This document shows positions 61,270 to 64,000 of a DNA stretch of 64,000 nt, piece by piece. Under the pieces are notes generated by a model that was not told the DNA's origin, made no database searches, and worked only from the letters and a program-made list of their open reading frames with translations. Source of the DNA: Palauibacter sp022826685 (GTDB lineage Bacteria; Gemmatimonadota; Gemmatimonadetes; Palauibacterales; Palauibacteraceae); NCBI RefSeq assembly GCF_965221685.1, contig NZ_OZ244907.1; one strand, written 5' to 3'. Position numbers and translations under genes: made by a program. Numbering within the stretch: the first letter of the stretch is position 1; the number at the start of each line of letters is the position of its first letter.

Positions 61270-61338
61270 CCCGGAAGGGACAAAATCCGCCAATGTGGGA
61301 CGATATTTGCCAAAAGGGGACGAAATCATCCTGCGACC
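61270..61338 (+). repeat. 69-nt direct repeat, first copy
   Basis: 69 nt with 67 identities to 61541-61609, in the same orientation. Inside it, GGGAC-ATN-type blocks recur (GGGACAAAAT, GGGACGATAT, GGGGACGAAAT) separated by GCCAA, like the multiple terminal repeats of some insertion sequences. No transposase gene is nearby. Confidence 0.85.
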
Positions 61339-61350
61339 TCGCCCGGCGGC

Positions 61351-61470
61351 CTACCAACGCTGGCGCTCCCGAACGCCGTCTCCGCTTGGACGCTGCCACC
61401 ATCGAAGCACCGCAACCGACGCGGCGACCGCGATGACTCCGACCCAGACTGTTTTGGCCACGTTCCTCAT
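61351..61470 (-). CDS. Small membrane ORF (39 aa) between the direct repeats
   Basis: ATG 61470 has GGAGG followed by six bases, a strong ribosome site. The product has a basic N-terminus (MRNVAKTVW), one hydrophobic helix (VGVIAVAASVAVLRWW) and a polar basic tail ending RERQRW, then TAG. This is a plausible single-pass peptide. No family is recognised. It lies entirely between the two 69-nt direct repeats. Confidence 0.45.
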   Translation of the reverse strand: MRNVAKTVWVGVIAVAASVAVLRWWQRPSGDGVRERQRW

Positions 61471-61540
61471 TGTCCCCCTCCATTATTGTCTCCCTCCATC
61501 CGGCTGGCTCGCAGGGTTAAGCTCGGAGATCGCCAGACGG

Positions 61541-61609
61541 CCCGGAAGGGACAGAATCCGCCAATGTGGGACGATATTTGCCAATAGGGGACGAAATCAT
61601 CCTGCGACC
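61541..61609 (+). repeat. 69-nt direct repeat, second copy
   Basis: Second copy, two substitutions (A-to-G and A-to-T) from the one at 61270. It ends 50 bp before the 3' end of trpD. The 202 bp between the copies contain the small membrane ORF and nothing else recognisable. Confidence 0.85.
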
Positions 61610-61658
61610 GACTCCACGGTTCTCGCTCCCCCGCCTCGCGGGCTGCGGATCGATCGGG

Positions 61659-62672
61659 TCAGGTCGTCGGTCGAAACGCTTGCAGAGATCGAACGTGTGC
61701 CTCTGCCGCCCCCGAATCGATGGATTGCTCCGCGGTGGCGACGCCGGCCTCCAGGGTGTCCACGGCGCCGGCGACCCAGAAGGCGGCGGCCGCGTTGAGC
61801 ACGACGGCCGCGCGGCCGGCTCCGGTCTCGCGGCCCCCGATGACGCGATGGACCCGTTCCGCGTTCTCCTCCGGTTCGCCGCCCGCGAGATCGGACGGCG
61901 CGAACTGCGGCCAGCCGAAGTCGGACGGCGCGATCTCGAATTCGGACAGCGTCCCGTCCTCGACCCGGAAGACCCGGGTCGGGCCGAGCGGGCTCAACTC
62001 GTCCATGCCGGGCTCGCCGTGGACGACCAGCGCACGCTCGTGGCCGAGTTCGAGGAGGGTGTCGGCGACGAGGCGCTGAAGGTCGGGGTGGGCGACGCCG
62101 ACGACCTGCCGGCGCACGCCCGCCGGGTTCGCGAGCGGTCCGAGGAGGTTCATGATCGTCGTCACGCCGAGCGCGGCGCGGACCGGGCCGACGTGCCGCA
62201 TCGCCGGATGGTGGGCCGGCGCGAACATGAACACGAACCCGGTCTCCTCGAACATCCGCTTCTCGTCTTCGGGAGCAAGCTCGATGGGGACGCCGAGGAT
62301 CTCGAGCACGTCGGCGCTGCCGCACTTCGAAGTGAACGAACGGTTTCCGTGCTTCGCGATGCGGACGCCTCCCGCCGCGGCGACGATGGCGGCCGCGGTC
62401 GAGATGTTGAACGTCGTCAGCGTGCCGCCGCCGGTCCCGCAGGTGTCGATGATGCGGTCGTCGTCCAGGACGAGCGGGACCATGGCCTTCCGCAGTGCGC
62501 GAACGCCGCCGGCGACCTCGGCGGGTGTCGCGCCGCGCATCCGGAGCGCCGCAAGGAGCGCGGCCATCTCCGCCTGCGTGGCCTCGCCGCTCATGAAGCG
62601 GTCGAAGGTGGCCTCGGCGGCGGCGGCATCCAGGGTCTCTCCGGAGAGGACGCGCCGGATCGTGTTCGTCAC
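61659..62672 (-). CDS. trpD: Anthranilate phosphoribosyltransferase
   Basis: 337 aa. Signatures: IIDTCGTGGGTLTTFNISTAAAIV (PRPP loop), IAKHGNRSFTSKCGSADVLE, FVFMFAPAHHPAMRHVGPVRA, IMNLLGPLANPAGVRRQVVGV. Transfers phosphoribose to anthranilate. Start GTG 62672. It is 2.3 kb upstream of trpC, separated by lexA (opposite strand), the regulator and the repeats. trpE and trpG are not in this window. Confidence 0.95.
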   Translation of the reverse strand: MTNTIRRVLSGETLDAAAAEATFDRFMSGEATQAEMAALLAALRMRGATPAEVAGGVRALRKAMVPLVLDDDRIIDTCGTGGGTLTTFNISTAAAIVAAAGGVRIAKHGNRSFTSKCGSADVLEILGVPIELAPEDEKRMFEETGFVFMFAPAHHPAMRHVGPVRAALGVTTIMNLLGPLANPAGVRRQVVGVAHPDLQRLVADTLLELGHERALVVHGEPGMDELSPLGPTRVFRVEDGTLSEFEIAPSDFGWPQFAPSDLAGGEPEENAERVHRVIGGRETGAGRAAVVLNAAAAFWVAGAVDTLEAGVATAEQSIDSGAAEAHVRSLQAFRPTT

Positions 62673-62724
62673 CTCGATTCCTCCTGGTTTCCCCTCATCG
62701 GCCGGAAGTCGCTAATCTTCGCGC

Positions 62725-63543
62725 ATGTCGGATTCCACGGCCCCGCCGGCCCGTTTCCGGGCCACGATCGAGTACGATGGGACCTCGTTCCACGGATCCC
62801 AACTACAGCCCGGGGTGCGCACCGTCCAGCGCGAGGTGGAGGAGGCGCTCGGAAAACTCTTCGACCGGCCCGTCCGAATCGACCTCGCCGGCCGCACCGA
62901 CGCCGGGGTCCACGCGACAGCGCAGGAGATCGCGTTCGGCCCGCCCCCCGCCTGGAGTCCGGAGGAACTGGCCCGGGCGCTCGGGGCCAATCTTCCCGAC
63001 GACGTCGCCGTCCGGAAGGTGAGGCACGCCGCGCATAAATTCCATCCGCGCTTCGACGCCGAGCGGCGGCGTTACCGGTACGTGATCGCGGAAGGGGGCC
63101 GGAGGCGGCCGTTTCTGCGCGACCGCGCCTGGGTCCCGAAGTGGCCGCTCGACCGCGACGCGCTCGACCGGCTGGCGGCGGCCATCCCCGGGGAACGGTC
63201 GTTCGAGCGGTTCGCCCGCGCCGGGCAACCCGAGCGGGGGACGCGCTGCCGGGTCGCGAACGCCGCCTGGCGCTTCGACCGTCCGCCCTTCGTTTTCTTC
63301 GAGATCGTCGCCGACCGCTTCCTCCACCACATGGTGCGCTACCTGGTGGGGACTTCCGTGGAGATCGCGGCGGGGCGCCGCCCGTTCGAGGACTTCGGGC
63401 GACTGCTGGCGGGAGAAGCCGCATCGAGACCGGTCTTCCCCGCCCCGCCCGGCGGGCTCTATCTGACGGGCGTGCGCTACGGCGGCGAATGGAACTCCGG
63501 CCCCGGGATCCCGTGGCTCCCGGCCGAGGGGCATCGAAGGTGA
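62725..63543 (+). CDS. truA: tRNA pseudouridine(38-40) synthase TruA
   Basis: 272 aa. The catalytic aspartate is in IDLAGRTDAGVHATAQ; ATIEYDGTSFHGSQLQ, HPRFDAERRRYRYVI, FLHHMVRYLVG and PPGGLYLTGVRY complete the family pattern. Modifies uridines in the tRNA anticodon arm. The ATG at 62725 is 52 bp from divergent trpD. It ends 68 bp before the protease gene on the same strand. Confidence 0.94.
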   Translation: MSDSTAPPARFRATIEYDGTSFHGSQLQPGVRTVQREVEEALGKLFDRPVRIDLAGRTDAGVHATAQEIAFGPPPAWSPEELARALGANLPDDVAVRKVRHAAHKFHPRFDAERRRYRYVIAEGGRRRPFLRDRAWVPKWPLDRDALDRLAAAIPGERSFERFARAGQPERGTRCRVANAAWRFDRPPFVFFEIVADRFLHHMVRYLVGTSVEIAAGRRPFEDFGRLLAGEAASRPVFPAPPGGLYLTGVRYGGEWNSGPGIPWLPAEGHRR

Positions 63544-63611
63544 ACCCTCGGGGGTCGTTTGGCGTACAGTTATCGTGAGGATCTCATGAGCGAACCGAGG
63601 TGGCGGAGTCG

Positions 63612-64000
63612 ATGAACGAGGGAAATCGGGTCAGGAGAATACTGGCGTCGGCCGCGCGCGTGTTCGTCGCGGCCACCGTCCTGATCTTTGCCGGCCTCGG
63701 CGTGGGGGCGCTCGTCACCACACTCGGCAGCGGGCCTCCGCAGCCGGAGGAGAGCCGGCCGGCGAACAACCCGTTCGCCCGCACCTCCCTGGCGGATCCC
63801 GCGGTCCGGACCGCTCCCCAGTCGGCGGCCGAGATCTCGGGAGCGCGGCGGACGCCCACGGTCATCGCCGCGGTGCGCGTGCTCCCCTCCGTCGTGAGCC
63901 TTCGGACGGAGCGGACCGTCCAGTCGCAGGACATGTTCGATCGCTTCTTCAACCGCCGCGGCCGTTCCCGGGTCGAGGCCGGCCTGGGTTCCGGATTCGC
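63612..64000 (+). CDS. HtrA/DegP-like serine protease, N-terminal part (3' partial)
   Basis: ATG 63612 follows GGAG. Translation to the window end gives a short cytosolic start (NEGNRVRRILASAARVF), one membrane helix (VAATVLIFAGLGVGALVTTL), a proline-rich linker and the beginning of the protease domain: VRVLPSVVSLRTERTV, MFDRFFNRRGR, and GLGSGF, the pattern preceding the catalytic His in HtrA proteins. The triad and PDZ domains lie beyond the window, so the call is by the N-terminal pattern only. Confidence 0.7.
   Translation, partial: MNEGNRVRRILASAARVFVAATVLIFAGLGVGALVTTLGSGPPQPEESRPANNPFARTSLADPAVRTAPQSAAEISGARRTPTVIAAVRVLPSVVSLRTERTVQSQDMFDRFFNRRGRSRVEAGLGSGF

Overview
The window is GC-rich, densely coding chromosomal DNA with very short intergenic gaps. 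It has no rRNA, tRNA, CRISPR array or complete insertion sequence that I can see. The gene content fits a free-living or host-associated Gemmatimonadota-like bacterium. The signs are several S9 peptidases, a TolB-propeller/amidohydrolase secreted enzyme, repeated small outer-membrane beta-barrel proteins, many GTG/TTG starts and a MeaB/methylmalonyl-CoA mutase pair. The phylum is inferred from gene style; no marker-gene comparison was possible.

Layout. 1-5.9 kb: 3' end of a histidine kinase/receiver/winged-helix hybrid, a secreted S9 peptidase, and a group II PLP decarboxylase. 5.9-11.1 kb: accessory stretch with a hicB-hicB-hicA cluster, a tiny membrane peptide, a SulP transporter, a zinc-ribbon membrane protein, an orphan BrnA antitoxin and two small membrane proteins. 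11.1-19.9 kb: two paralogous outer-membrane proteins, a lipoprotein, a SAM methyltransferase, a benzoate-CoA-ligase-type enzyme, a TPR/thioredoxin lipoprotein, a truncated DUF4143 ATPase, a P-loop kinase and a second hicBA pair. 19.9-31.1 kb: gamma-glutamyltransferase, DUF5674, propeller-amidohydrolase, a third outer-membrane paralogue, a TM2 protein, methylmalonyl-CoA mutase and MeaB. 31.2-38.3 kb (minus strand): core block aspS-phoH-pgpH-like-ybeY-mgtE. 38.5-43.7 kb: rlmN, a LytR_C protein, a YqeK-like HD protein, an RqcH/NFACT protein coupled to an ADP-ribosylglycohydrolase. 43.7-59.4 kb: a 15.7-kb all-minus run carrying trpC-trpF-trpB and, 6 kb further on, trpA. Between and after these lie an AhpD-like gene with an in-frame UGA, a VOC protein, an amino-acid-binding lipoprotein, arginase, a RelE-type toxin-antitoxin pair, an S9 peptidase, a choice-of-anchor-B protein, a double-CDGSH protein, an acyl-CoA oxidase-like fusion and an ion channel. 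59.5-64 kb: lexA, a regulator gene bracketed by inverted repeats, a pair of 69-nt direct repeats around a 39-codon membrane ORF, trpD, truA and the start of an HtrA/DegP-like protease.

The most interesting observation is at 56118-56663. An AhpD/peroxidase-related reading frame is intact except for one TGA, which falls exactly at the second cysteine of its CxxC redox motif (Cys-Arg-Tyr-TGA, then Ile-Val-His-His). A perfect 7-bp hairpin follows 10 nt later with a G-rich apical loop at the distance expected of a bacterial SECIS element. I interpret it as a selenocysteine-containing (CxxU) AhpD-like selenoprotein that sits 2 nt downstream of trpB.

Other structural signals are four stop/start junctions using the 4-nt overlap TTGA, a likely CTG start on an outer-membrane protein, a probable TTG start for aspS, an ion channel lacking the GYG filter, and a TerB-like domain fused to an acyl-CoA oxidase-like enzyme.
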